Source: Panicum virgatum
Lineage: Eukaryota; Streptophyta; Magnoliopsida; Poales; Poaceae
Reading direction: 5' to 3'
DNA: 64,000 nucleotides
Assembly: GCF_016808335.1 (NCBI RefSeq)
Contig: NC_053144.1
Span: 57,428,195 to 57,492,194, forward strand
The notes beneath the pieces are model-generated. The model was not told where the DNA came from and searched no databases. It saw only the letters and a list, made by a program, of their open reading frames with translations. This document shows, piece by piece, positions 1 through 9,652 of this stretch (the stretch's first letter is position 1; each line of letters opens with the position of its first letter). The position numbers and the translations under genes were made by a program.

Positions 1-659
1 TGCACACCCAGTATTCCCTTCGAATGTCTCACCGGCCAATAGATAACCTGGCAAAAGCTAAACATTACCAGGTCACAAAACTAAACCATGGCCCCGATGC
101 AGAAATGGGAGCATATGCGCCCGAACAGTTAGCAGCAAAAACCAACCCTCTCAGTATCAGCAAGTGCCCCGCGATCCAAGCTGTCCTCCACCCACTGCTC
201 GCTGATGACCTTCTTCCCCGCTGCTCGCGCGGCCACGCACGTCGGGTCATCCTGCGCCAAAAAAAAAAATCAAATCAGAGCCCACCCGCCAGCCAAACAG
301 CCAAGACAGGTAGAAACCAATTTGCAAATCCAACTCACGTAGAAGAGGTTCGACACGACCACGTGCGTGCACCCGTTGCCCGACGGCCCGGCGTCGGCGC
401 CGCCGCGCCGCTCCATCTCCGAACGGTACTGCACGCGCACGCCGTCGGAACTTATCAGCCGCCGGTGGAACGAATCAAGCCAATCGTCGCAAACCCGCAG
501 ACAAACTGAAGCAGCGAAAGCAAAATGCGAGGACGAGGCGTGGGGATGCCGCGGACGCACCTGGGACGCGACGTCGCCCTCGAATCCAACGAGGAAGAAG
601 CGGACGCCGTCGAACAGGTGTTGGTCGCCGATGTCGTCGTCCGTGCCGGGCGAGGCCAT
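1..659 (-). CDS. BRCT-domain protein, 5' part (runs off the left edge)
   Basis: Minus-strand gene read right to left. Exon 1 is 561-659 (ATG at 657-659), exon 2 is 339-428, exon 3 is 147-251, and exon 4 starts at 47 and leaves the window. Every intron has GT-AG ends and all joins are phase 0. The N-terminus contains DGVRFFLVGF, then CTHVVVSNLFY, then KVISEQWVEDSLDRG. This is the beta-strand, Thr-His and Trp pattern of a BRCT phosphopeptide-binding repeat, as found in nuclear DNA-damage-response scaffolds. Exon 4 (VIYWPVRHSKGILG) resembles the linker before a second BRCT repeat in plant multi-BRCT proteins. The rest of the protein, and so its exact orthologue, is outside the window. BRCT identity is confident; the role in DNA repair or chromatin is inferred from the family. 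Confidence 0.82.
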
Positions 660-679
660 GCCGGCGAACCGAATGGGGG

Positions 680-710
680 TTAGGGTTTGGGTTTGGGGAT
701 TTTTCGCGCC
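680..710 (-). promoter_or_regulatory. Telo-box and E2F-like site upstream of the BRCT gene
   Basis: Positions 680-688 read TTAGGGTTT, the reverse of the plant telo-box AAACCCTAA, inside a longer run of GGGTTT units. Positions 701-710 read TTTTCGCGCC, which matches the E2F consensus TTTSSCGC. Both lie 20-50 bp upstream of the BRCT start codon, in the 5' UTR or proximal promoter. The two motifs often occur together in plant S-phase and replication or repair genes, so proliferation-linked expression is a reasonable inference. No TATA box is clear. Confidence 0.5.
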
Positions 711-908
711 CGAGCTTGTGCGTGCGTCGGCTTACAGGGGAAGATTCGAGAGCCGGTCAGGAAGAGGGAAATCAAATTGGGATCTCGATTTGGGAGGGAA
801 ACGAAACTTTTTTTTTTTTGGCTTCAAGCCGTCAAGGTATTTAGGTCTTTGGGCCTCGTTTTCGTTCTCTATGTTTTAGCTGGGTGTGGGCTTGTGTGGT
901 TTCTCGAG

Positions 909-1215
909 CGTTTTTTTTTATTTTTATATTTTTCAAAATTGTTTTTTACAGAAATATATTTTCGGTTTCACAATTTACAGGTTTGTACCCTTATCGCTTG
1001 GCAGGGGGCCGGTAGAGGACTATATGTAATTAAAATTTCTGTTTTATCGCATGGAGTCCCCTACCGCCCGGCGGGGGGCGGCAGGCTCCCACTCCCAATA
1101 TAAAAGCCGAGGTCCCCCACACATGCATTTCCAGCAAACAACATCCATAGAGGGAAAAAGGAGAGACGTGGGGTGAGGGAGAGAGTTGCAACAGCGAAAC
1201 ATTGCTGGATTCCGC
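909..1215 (+). repeat. Left TIR of the MULE
   Basis: It matches the reverse complement of 3581-3820 over most of its length, including shared blocks around TTTCACAATTTACAGG and the AGCAAACAACATCCATAGAG stretch. The outermost bases are GCGTTTTTTT, against CGTGTTTTTT on the right side. The inner limit is approximate. Confidence 0.8.
1099..1106 (+). promoter_or_regulatory. TATA box in left MULE TIR
   Basis: TATAAAAG inside the left TIR, about 265 bp upstream of the Myb/SANT-like ATG. A strong splice donor (CAG|GTAAGT at 1230/1231) and an acceptor ending at 1355 suggest a 125-nt leader intron in the transcript it would drive. Confidence 0.6.
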
Positions 1216-1364
1216 ACTTGTAATCTGCAGGTAAGTTACGTATGAATCCATTAATATTGTATTACAGACTTGTTTTCTAAATAAATTATAAATTAAAATA
1301 GAATTAAGTTTTGGATAGTGAAATATAGTATTAAACTTATTTCTAAAAATTGCAGCATAAGGCA

Positions 1365-1974
1365 ATGGCTGCCTCCAATTTTGGAGGATTTTCATGGACC
1401 GAAGAAAAATCTAGTATAATACTTGAGATCATGACACATCTTGTAATTAGTAAGAAGTTGGATGTATTAGCGGATGGTACGATAGAGATGGTGTTGTCAA
1501 AATTAGTTCAGTTTAAAGATTTCACATTGTTTCGAGATATTACAACGCAAGATGTAAAGAAACACCTGCTAGAACATCGGAAGATATATATGAGGGTATG
1601 TGAACTAGCGAGTCATCCTAATGTTATTGGATTCTTACAAAGTACTAGTAAGATATGGATGCGGTCAGAGGTGTATGAGATGCACATTAAGATAACTCTT
1701 ATTCAGTTCTAATCCCGCCCGTCATTCGTAATCCATATTTACGAAATAGTAAAATTATTGTGTAATTATATGCTAGGATTACCGCGAGGACACGGAGTTG
1801 ATTAACAAATCGATACCAAATTTTCGTAAATTGGTATGTATCTTCGGTGGAGTTATGCCGCAAACTAGACGAATGAGATGGAAAAAATCTTCGGGTTATA
1901 GTTTTTGGCCTCCGCAAGAACAGATGACCGGAGATTCGTCAAGTCATGCTGCACCACCTCAAGCAACAACGTGA
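1365..1974 (+). CDS. Myb/SANT-like DNA-binding protein of the MULE
   Basis: The ATG at 1365 lies 10 nt after the acceptor of a probable 5' UTR intron (1231-1355). The first exon has FSWTEEKSSIILEIM, then DFTLFRDITTQDVKKHLLEH, resembling the plant Myb/SANT-like (trihelix-related) fold found in many transposon-linked proteins. Left unspliced, the frame stops at 1710-1712. A donor at 1671 (CAGAG|GTGTATG) and an acceptor ending at 1776 give an in-frame join to 1777-1974. That second exon (RKLVCIFGGVMPQTRRM) matches the usual C-terminal part of such proteins, giving 167 residues in total. It may help bind transposon ends in the nucleus; that role is inferred. The internal splice is the weak point of the model. 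Confidence 0.55.
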
Positions 1975-3387
1975 ATCTTCAAACGTTCAAGAAACCAGTA
2001 CCAGCTTTCTGTGTTCTCATTCTCAACAAAAACAAAGGCGATGAGAACTATCTGCTTGTTGCAATCAATTCCGATCGTCATCAATATTGTTCCCTTATAT
2101 TTTCCTGTCAGAAAAGTGCCGTCAATACACAGAACAGGAAGGGAGTAAATAAAGGCCCTCACACATGCACCAATGCAGAAGAAAACTCGCAGCAAAATGC
2201 TTGGCCCCCCTGACAAGCTCGGTACACTGTATGTATCATAAGCACTTTCCAGGATTTCTGTGCACAATTACTTCAAGCATACGAGGTAGGTTGTCATATG
2301 AAGCCTCGTAAGTGCCAAACCGCATCTAAAACACTTTTTGTTTAGCACGCCAAGCCTTTGCATAACTGATCACATACTGGAAATTCTGTTCAATGTCCCT
2401 AATTATCAATGCAGGCTCGCAATCCATTTTGTCAAGAATCACCACATACATCTTTTTAGCCACGAAGATAGATGTGATATTACGGTGATGTCCCACAACA
2501 CCTGTCAATCTACAAGTATGTGGTGTAACAATTGAACATTCCCAGTGTGTTTTGAACTTCCCCTTGTAGGCATGCACTCGCCATGTACAGTCTCTATCTG
2601 CACACCTCACCTCGTATTCTTTGCTGCTAGACTTCAACACTCTGAATTCCTTCCTCAGAGATATAGCCCAGACCTTCACAACATCCTTCACATATTCAAT
2701 GGTACGATACTTTGCCCCTTGTATGACCTCATTCACTCTGTATTCAAACTCCGGACATCTAATATCTTGTACCTCTGGATTCCCAAAACCCTCTTCACGC
2801 CATTCACCTAGCACTAGGAAGCGCTCATCGTCCTCATCGTCCGATGAGTCCCCACATTGCTCTATTATTTGTGCGTCTTGGTCTTCTTTCTCCATGTCCT
2901 CCACAATTTCAGGTATCCGCTCGCCTTCATCTGCTAAACCTTGTGGTTCTGGTTCTGTAGTTTGTATGTTCTCTTCTTCTTTATCCTCTTCTAACTCTTC
3001 ATTCACCTCATATGTTGTGTGTGTTGATCCTTCACCTAAATCACCGACCTTCTGGTGAATCTAAATTACCATTGCGAGAGGCCACCCTCTTTGAAGAGCT
3101 GCCTGCATGTAATGTTTTCATTCTTCCGTACTACTTATAAGCGTCAACTCCCAGAAATCCCCATTTGTTTCCCAGGAAGTCACGGTATGAACCGTAAGCA
3201 AATGAGTCTTTGGATTCACATTGAACTTCCCGTGAAGCCACTTGCGTATGGAACCAAAACTCCTCTCTAGGGGTTTATCTAGACTGCACTGTCTTCGTTC
3301 CAATGATGATAGATTTACTCCATAGAAATCACGAGTAATTCTATAGAAATCACCGTAATGAACTTGAAACGCCACCTTGCTCGACAT
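1959..3387 (-). pseudogene. MuDR-family transposase, broken and 3'-truncated
   Basis: The minus-strand frame from 3387 to 2326 encodes, in order, an N-terminal block (VAFQVHYGDF), an acidic linker, and a zinc-finger-like DNA-binding block near 2480-2640 (Cys-x4-Cys, later His-x-Cys). The catalytic domain follows at 2267-1959 with CIDGTFLTGKYKG, holding the first Asp of the MULE DDE triad. The domain ends abruptly after WYWFLERLKIHVV, so the second Asp and the Glu are missing. Lesions are stop codons at 3118-3120, 3061-3063 and 2326-2328, and a frameshift between about 2267 and 2238. The protein would have cut and rejoined element ends; this copy cannot. Its 3' break abuts the Myb-like ORF. 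Confidence 0.85.
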
Positions 3388-3580
3388 ATCTGGCCATCCA
3401 AAGACTTAATTTTAATTAAACCAGTTTCTAAAACCATGGTACGACTTCAATTATAACTACTGATACGAACACTAAGCGGTTACAATTATAAAAAAACACT
3501 AACTATAGAATTAAAAATCTAAAAAATTAGAATGACAAAGTTGAGAAATATTGGTTATCTGCGGTTCGGATCCAAAATCT

Positions 3581-3820
3581 GGCAGGGCTTTGCTGTTGCA
3601 ACTCCCTCTCTAACCCCACGTCTCTCATTTTTCCCTCTATGGATGTTGTTTGCTGCAAATGCAGGTGTGGGGGGACCTGGGGGGACCTCGGCTTTTATAT
3701 TGGGGGTGGGAGCCTGCCGCCCCCCTGCCGGGCGGTAGGGGTACAAACCTGTAAATTGTGAAACCAAAAATATATTTATGTAAAAAACGATTTTGAAAAT
3801 ATTAAAATGAAAAAAACACG
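3581..3820 (-). repeat. Right TIR of the MULE
   Basis: Inverted partner of 909-1215. It lacks the extra segment seen in the left TIR. The inner edge, near the words for the 5' leader of the transposase, is approximate. Confidence 0.8.
3692..3699 (-). promoter_or_regulatory. TATA box in right MULE TIR
   Basis: The minus strand reads TATAAAAG, the mirror copy of the left TIR promoter. It points at the transposase relic, whose first ORF opens near 3387. Confidence 0.6.
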
Positions 3821-3829
3821 GTTTCTCGA

Positions 3830-4266
3830 ACATAGGGACCTGGCTGGACTGGGCTTTTTGTCTGAACCTTGTATCTACTAGGCCCGTGGATTTGTTAGTC
3901 CTTTTACTTTCTTATGTTATATCTATACATACTGTACGTGGTGTATAACTGTATATGTACAGAAGTGCAGCACATTCAGGTCGCAATTCGTGTCGGTAGT
4001 AATCTGGTTTTAGTAAAGTGCAGCAAATTCCTAATCGCACACTTATTTTGCTACATTTTGCTGCCACTAGTTCTTAATTTGTGGTATACTGCTGGTACAC
4101 CACGTTTCGATCACGCTCCATGCCAATTCCTATGTTTCCTGATAATACGATAACTTCTCAGTTAACTTGGAGGTTTGTATTGGTTTAACCTATACGATGT
4201 CCCTTACCTTGTCGGTTCAGATATTCTACTCCGTTATATACATTTTAAAATTCAAAAAGGAATAAA
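3830..4266. other. Intergenic, no gene seen
   Basis: AT-rich spacer between the MULE and the tRNA gene. It has only short random ORFs and no repeat I recognise. Confidence 0.6.
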
Positions 4267-4339
4267 TGGGATGTAGCTCAGATGGTAGAGCGCTCGCTTA
4301 GCATGCGAGAGGTACGGGGATCGATACCCCGCATCTCCA
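4267..4339 (+). tRNA. tRNA-Ala (AGC)
   Basis: A full cloverleaf can be drawn. The A box is TAGCTCAGATGG, the anticodon stem is CTCGC/GCGAG around the loop TTAGCAT (anticodon AGC at 4300-4302), and the B box is GGATCGATACC. The acceptor stem keeps G3:U70, the main alanine identity element. Position 1 is T rather than the usual G and faces C72, so the first acceptor pair is mismatched. There is no intron. A T-run just downstream would stop RNA polymerase III. It decodes GCU and, with inosine, GCC and GCA alanine codons, if functional. Confidence 0.92.
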
Positions 4340-4342
4340 CCC

Positions 4343-4347
4343 TTTTT
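4343..4347 (+). terminator. Pol III T-run terminator
   Basis: TTTTT four bases after the tRNA-Ala discriminator region. Confidence 0.75.
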
Positions 4348-4355
4348 CTGTCCCG

Positions 4356-4484
4356 TCTGCTCCTTTTTCCTGATGATGAATTAGCGTTTTGCGGCCGAGT
4401 GAACTCTGAACTATGCTCATTCTGCTCCTTTTTCCTATGATGAATTAGCGTTTTGCGGCCGAGTGAACTCTGAACTATGCTCAT
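4356..4484 (+). repeat. Tandem duplication of about 64 bp
   Basis: Two nearly identical head-to-tail copies, 4356-4420 and 4421-4484, differing by a one-base indel in the TTCCTGATGATG part. The duplication lies just 3' of the tRNA gene. Confidence 0.9.
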
Positions 4485-4602
4485 GCTCAGTGCTTGCCAT
4501 CCACTGCATTTAAACATTAAGCTACCGAACAATGACATTCTGATCTTAATAACGGACAAATATGTAGTGTTCATCCTACTCTTCCCTCGATCTCCTTTCT
4601 TA

Positions 4603-4948
4603 GAGCAAGTATATTGGTGTCGTTTTTAAAACGGTCTCATGCAGTGACACATAATCTTGAGACGACGTACTAGACGAACTTCTACAATAACTTATCTTTT
4701 TAGTTGTCTCATAGTTATACCACATCCCTTAATTTGTGGATGAAATAAAAAATATTTTGAGTTGCATGGTAACAACAACTCATATAATGATGGAAAGTAG
4801 TCTCATACTCCTAAATTTTAGTCTATGAGGCGGTTGTTTTGCTAGACAACCACCACATTGCTCTCTCTCCTCCATATCACCAAAAATCCTATGTGGCATT
4901 ACATGAGACGAGTTATGAGACAGATGATGTATAGCAATGTACCTGCCC
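4603..4948. mobile_element. Harbinger/Tourist-like MITE
   Basis: A 346-bp non-coding element. The ends are GAGCAAGTATATTGG and, inverted, GGGCAGGTACATTGC. A 3-bp TTA repeat flanks it (4600-4602 and 4949-4951), the usual Harbinger target. GAGAC-type words recur inside. Confidence 0.7.
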
Positions 4949-4951
4949 TTA

Positions 4952-5650
4952 CGCGGTTGAGCAAATCTCAAGCCTAGACGTTAGCTGCTTGGAACGTTGC
5001 CATCAGTCGTCACACCAATGGATCGCCATGACGCCATCCTATCTGAAGTCGACCTGTCAGTTCAGAACTTCAGATGATCTGCTGCATCTCCTGTTCTCCG
5101 ATCCGAAACCCCTCATGCCTGTCGAAGAAAAGAAAATGCAGAGCTTTCATTCGTCGGCGGCGTCAATATGGATGCTGAGCAAGCACGTAGTTAGTATTAG
5201 CTGGTAGCCTGGTACGACAACCAACTGCCCAGCTACTAATGGATCCATGAAATTGCCAAATGCCATATGCTCTTATGGCTAAAATCAATGGCTGTTTGCG
5301 TCAGAGTATCAGACCACGCCCACAGAAAAGCCTGTTCAAGGGAGATCCACAAAGGACCCGGTTTCATTAGTAAATCTTTTGCAGTCTAGGTAGCATATAT
5401 ACGAACTTTGTTTAGGCCTGAGGCAGCTGTACTTTAACATGAAAAAAAAAAACTAGCTAGGATTGGCAAGAAAAAGGTTGTTGATATCGATCGGCTGCGT
5501 GCACCTACTTTTCAACTTGGTCAAATAGGAAATGCCGGTTAGGTAGCTTCTGCTGGTATAGATTACTAGATTCCTAAAAGCGCATGTACAAGAAGGATCA
5601 TCACTTTCAGTTTAGAGTGCGATGTCGGCTTCGACAGAGGAGCCCAGGTC
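4952..5650. other. Intergenic upstream of the first GPI-type gene
   Basis: No gene or clear transposon seen. It probably contains the distal promoter of the gene at 5781. Confidence 0.5.
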
Positions 5651-5659
5651 TATATATAT
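5651..5659 (+). promoter_or_regulatory. Probable TATA box of the 5781 gene
   Basis: TATATATAT lies 130 bp upstream of the ATG at 5781. A short CAGCCA repeat in the presumed leader follows at about 5687-5708. Confidence 0.5.
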
Positions 5660-5780
5660 TGATCAGCGTGCTAGTCCTAGGACAACAGCCACAGCCACAG
5701 CCACAGCCCACAGAGGCAGCTGCGAGCAATCGGCTTCGCGTTTCTGCAGAAACGGAATTTGTCTCTCGCTGCTTCTGTTA

Positions 5781-6783
5781 ATGGCTCGCCTTTCATCCAA
5801 GCTGCTACCTGCTTCTACTGCACTGGCTGTGGTTATCTTGTGCCTGGCCATGCCTTCCTGCAAAGGTGACAGCGCAATGAATAACGAACCCACCCGCCAA
5901 AGAATCCAAGAACTACACGCATCGTGTCGCATATATTGTGTTTTCAGTCATTGCAATTTACAAAAAGCTTACCTGTTGTTTCTTTCTTTTTCTTTTTTTT
6001 GGCGCGAACAGCACAAGATGCAGTCCAGATCGTAGCAAGAGCAGCCCTGTGCTTTGATAACCACACGGTAAGTGCTCAGACGGACGAACTGCAAGACCAC
6101 TGGGAATCTGGGATCTATGATCTGCTGTCTGCTGCTGGTTAATGTCTTCCCCCAAACACGTACTGTGCAGGTGATCAACAGGTGCCTGAAGCAAATGGGG
6201 ATCGGCACCGGCACCGCCGCACCAGCGGCGCACGGTGGTGCCGCCGGCCCGCACGGCAGCGCAGGCTCACTACTGGACAAGCTCCCCACAAGCCCGAACG
6301 CGAGCGCGGCGCTGTGCGGCGCTCCGTGCTTCGGGAACATGATGCTGGTGGCGGACTGCGTGGACGGCATCCTGTCCAACTTCCAGGGCTACAGCGCCGG
6401 CCTGATGCAGGGCGTCCGCGCCGTCTTCCAGATGTCCTGCGCCGGCGCCGGCACCGGCGCCGCAGGCGACGATACTCCCGCCGCCCATGGTGAGATAGGC
6501 TGTAGGCCTACGCCGTCCAAGTGACCAAGTATTTATTTCTCGTGACGCTTCTGCGTTTAATTCGCGGCGTGCAGGCGCTCTGAAGGGCGGCGGCGGCGGC
6601 CGCTCCGCCGCGTCCGGCAAGGAGGTGACCCGGAATGTGTCTGGATCAGGCGCGACTACCGCTGCCGGCGCAGCAGTTCCCGCGGCGAATGGCGGCGCGC
6701 CCGGCGGACTTCGTCGCGTCGGCAACCTCGTATGGGTGGGCATCATCATCCTGGTGGCACAGTATGGTGGGCTGATGCTCTAG
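5781..6783 (+). CDS. Secreted, GPI-anchor-type six-cysteine protein
   Basis: Four exons: 5781-5865, 6012-6067, 6171-6489 and 6575-6783, joined in frame at GT-AG sites to give 222 aa. Residues 1-28 form a signal peptide (hydrophobic STALAVVILCLAM core). The mature part has Cys at 42, 52, 96, 100, 110 and 137. A Gly/Ala/Ser-rich linker follows, and the protein ends in a hydrophobic tail (VWVGIIILVAQYGGLML) typical of GPI attachment. The Cys spacing C-x9-C, C-x3-C-x9-C-x26-C is identical in the gene at 9653, so the two are paralogues. I think this is the plant DUF7731 group, from memory only. Its function is unknown; the cell surface is the expected location. An upstream in-frame ATG at 5622 lies before the TATA box and was not used. 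Confidence 0.8.
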
Positions 6784-8140
6784 CTGTTGGGCTGTTCCGA
6801 TAGAGAAGTGAGCGCAAACAGCGGTGGTACTTGCCATCACTCTTTGTGCCGAACATGTAACGATCAACGATGCGCGTTCAGTATGGGAACTCGGGTCTTG
6901 CAATTCCAGTACTAGTGTACAACCTTGACAGCCTATCACTGACCCCTGGGACGACCTGTCCACATGCACAAGGGAACACCTATTTGCTACGGTCCGGTGC
7001 CGTTTCTGCGGCAGCCAGCAGCGAGTTCACCGTCCCACGGCAACTGCAGATTGCAGAACACCTGGTAGGAACCCCAGGCAGCTAGCCGAATCGCCCCGAT
7101 CCCATGCGCGCGCGCTTAGGCTTCACCGCTTACTGCCCCGCGCAGTGGTCCTATCTATTTTGTTATAGATAGATAAGGCATCTATTTTTAAAGTCTACTT
7201 TGACCTAATTATGTATTGTAAATATGTTAATATTTTATTAAAACTAACACAACATTTTATTAAACATATTCAACATTTGATTTTCAAAATATTGAAACTG
7301 TAAAAATAAAATGTTGAAATTGAAAAACAAAATGTTAAAAATAATAAAACAGAAACATTGAAAGATTTCTTCTCCAGCGAGCAAGTGTTTCTTCTCGGCG
7401 GCAAGCGCGGCACAGCAGAGCTGTAGCAACGCGTAGCAGCGGTAGCAGTAGACAGCAGCGGCCGCAGGGCAGCAGCGCCCGCACAGCCGTGCAGCGCGGC
7501 AGCGGCAGTCGCGCGGAGCAGCGGCGGCGGGCGGCAGCGGACGGCGCGAGCGCGGCGCTCCCGACCGGCGGGGCGGCGGTGCATGGTGAGAAAGGGAAGG
7601 AAGAAGAAAGTTAGAGTTGAGAAAATCTAATTGATAGAATAATTTATACGAATCTCAAACATTATTAAAAGGTGGGGAAGAAAAAATATATAGAATTTCC
7701 GCACCTAGGACAGGACAAACGAACCGGCCTACGGCACGGCACGAGGCCCACGGGTCGGCCCACAACACGACATTTTAGCTCAGTGTGGGTCTCAGTGCTG
7801 TGTCTGGGCCGAAAGCTCGACATGTGGGCCGACCAGACCTGGCTCGGTAAAACCAGCCATCAAACTAAGCAACCCCACAAACCATAATTTCCAGCCCATC
7901 GAATCATAAAATCCCCACCGGCCCACATATATGTACACACATCTTCATCCCCAAATCCTAATTTTCCATCTCCCAAACCGCCTCTTCCCATGTCCTGCGA
8001 CATCAGCGACTGGCCCCTTGCGCCTCTCCTTACCTCCCTTACGATGGTGGCAGCATATGCACCTCTCCTTCGCTCTTCCACGGTAGCGGCGCCCGGTCCC
8101 TCACGCCTTTTCATCCCTCCCCCGACACGGTGCAGATGGT
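6784..8140. other. Intergenic, AT-rich stretch and possible hAT-like remnant
   Basis: 7170-7370 is AT-rich with repeated ACATT/AATGTT words. Repeats of GGCACGGC and CGGCCCAC words around 7715-7850, with inverted relatives near 8730-8860, look like the edges of a degraded hAT-type element, but no target duplication could be fixed. No gene seen. Confidence 0.35.
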
Positions 8141-8494
8141 GTGTTTAGTTACACCCCGTAAATACAAAAAAGCCGTAAACACATTAAAGTGAAAATAAAT
8201 CTTGCTAATTTGAAGTACTAAATGAAGTCTATTTATAAAACTTTTTGCATGGATGGGCTCTAAATCGCGAGACGAATTTAATGAGCCTACTTAATCCATG
8301 ATTTGCAATAGTGATGCTACAGTCCCATCCGCTAATTATTAATTAATCATGAATTAATTAGTATCATTAGATTCGTCTCGCGATTTACAACTCATCTGTG
8401 CAAAATTTTTTGTAAATAGACTTCATTTAGTGCTTTAAATTGGGAAGATTCGAAACACATTTTTTTTTCGTTTACACCCTATCAAACTAAACAC
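8141..8494. mobile_element. MITE with GTGTTTAGTT ends
   Basis: The ends are GTGTTTAGTT and AACTAAACAC. The interior folds on itself, with GCGAGACGAAT on one arm and ATTCGTCTCGC on the other. It resembles the common grass Tourist-type elements. It shares its core design with the elements at 14377 and 26380. Confidence 0.7.
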
Positions 8495-9619
8495 GGGCTC
8501 ACTCTGCACCTCCTTCTGTGCGTCAGCGTCCGGAGCTCACAGAGTCGGACTCGAAGAAGAGCCTGCTGTTGTACCAGAGGTCGTGCCTCCCTTTTCCTGC
8601 GTCCAGTGCCGGTGCTCGCCCCATCTCCGAGAGGCTTGTCGAGGCGGCGTGGCCGCCCCCGCCCCCAAGGACGGCGACGCGGCAAGATCCACTCGGCCTC
8701 CCACTCCCCTGCCCTCCGGGCCGCGTGCAAAATACGGGTCGTGCCGTGCCTAGCCGGCACCTCAGGCCGTGAACAAGCACGGCCCGGCCCGTTTAGCAAT
8801 CATTCCTTAACAGACCATGCCTAAACGGGACGTGCTTGAATGGACCCGTGCCAGGCCGCCCATTTGCCCACTCCCAAGTCCGACACGGCGGCACGCCGCG
8901 CGGGCGCCTAGTGCCACCAATGACGAGTGCGTCAGGTATTGGCAAACGCTGCATGCCTGCACTGCATCGGACAGGGAGGGAGTACACAGAGGTAGTATCT
9001 GGTATCTGCCTATTAGGTATCAAAAGAACAAGTAGGAGTAAGATAGTTACAGGCTTACGGCCTTACAGGTACGGATTCGTTTTTGTTTTTACAAGTGGCA
9101 ATTTTTTTCTTCAAAAAAAAGAAAGCAAACAAGAACATCTTCTAGAAGTATAAAACAATGCAGTTAACTTGTACAGCAGCACGGGACACGAATCTAACCT
9201 ACTAACCGCTATTCTGCTAACTATAATAGTATGGCCAAATCCAGCGAAAACGAGGGCGCACGATGCGGCACGTCAAAGTCGAGTTAAGCAGCACAAGATC
9301 GACTCCCTCCCTCCCGTTCGTCTACTGCTTCCCACCAAACTCCAAACAGTAACACGGGAACATTAGGTCTAGCATTTGTGGCACATCCCTTTGTATAAAC
9401 TGCCACTCAAAAAACCGTTCCGAAGCATGCACCTCAATTCAGTACCCGTTGTCCCGTTCCCCTATCGTCCAACCCTGCTCTAACTTTGGTCTCTCTCTCG
9501 CGGGGAAAAGAAGGGAGTGGAAAGGAGAGGGCAGCTCGGGTAGGTTTGAACTCAGCTCGATCGTCGGCTTACTTCCTTCTCCCACATCTTAAATCACTGA
9601 CAATTTGAAGTAAGCCTGA
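8495..9619. other. Intergenic upstream of the second GPI-type gene
   Basis: 8500-8900 is GC-rich with GGCACGG-type words. 9030-9560 is ordinary spacer. A possible TATA box (TATAAAC) lies at 9394-9400. No gene seen. Confidence 0.4.
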
Positions 9620-9652
9620 ATGAGAACCCGGCCTGTTAATGCCCGTTCGCCG

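Larger units (their letters stand above)
909..3820. mobile_element. Mutator-like element (MULE), two convergent genes, 9-bp TSD
   Basis: The element is 2912 bp. It is bounded by a perfect 9-bp direct repeat, GTTTCTCGA, at 900-908 and 3821-3829, the size typical of Mutator insertions. Long terminal inverted repeats cover about 909-1215 and 3581-3820; the left one has an extra stretch of about 80-90 bp near 990-1065. Each TIR carries a TATA box pointing inward. Inside are a plus-strand Myb/SANT-like ORF and a minus-strand MuDR-type transposase relic, arranged tail to tail as in maize MuDR. The transposase is broken, so the copy is not autonomous. It sits about 240 bp upstream of the BRCT start codon. 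Confidence 0.9.

Noticed and set aside
5622..5780. Upstream in-frame start for the 5781 gene
   Set aside because: It would precede the likely TATA box at 5651 and bury the signal peptide.
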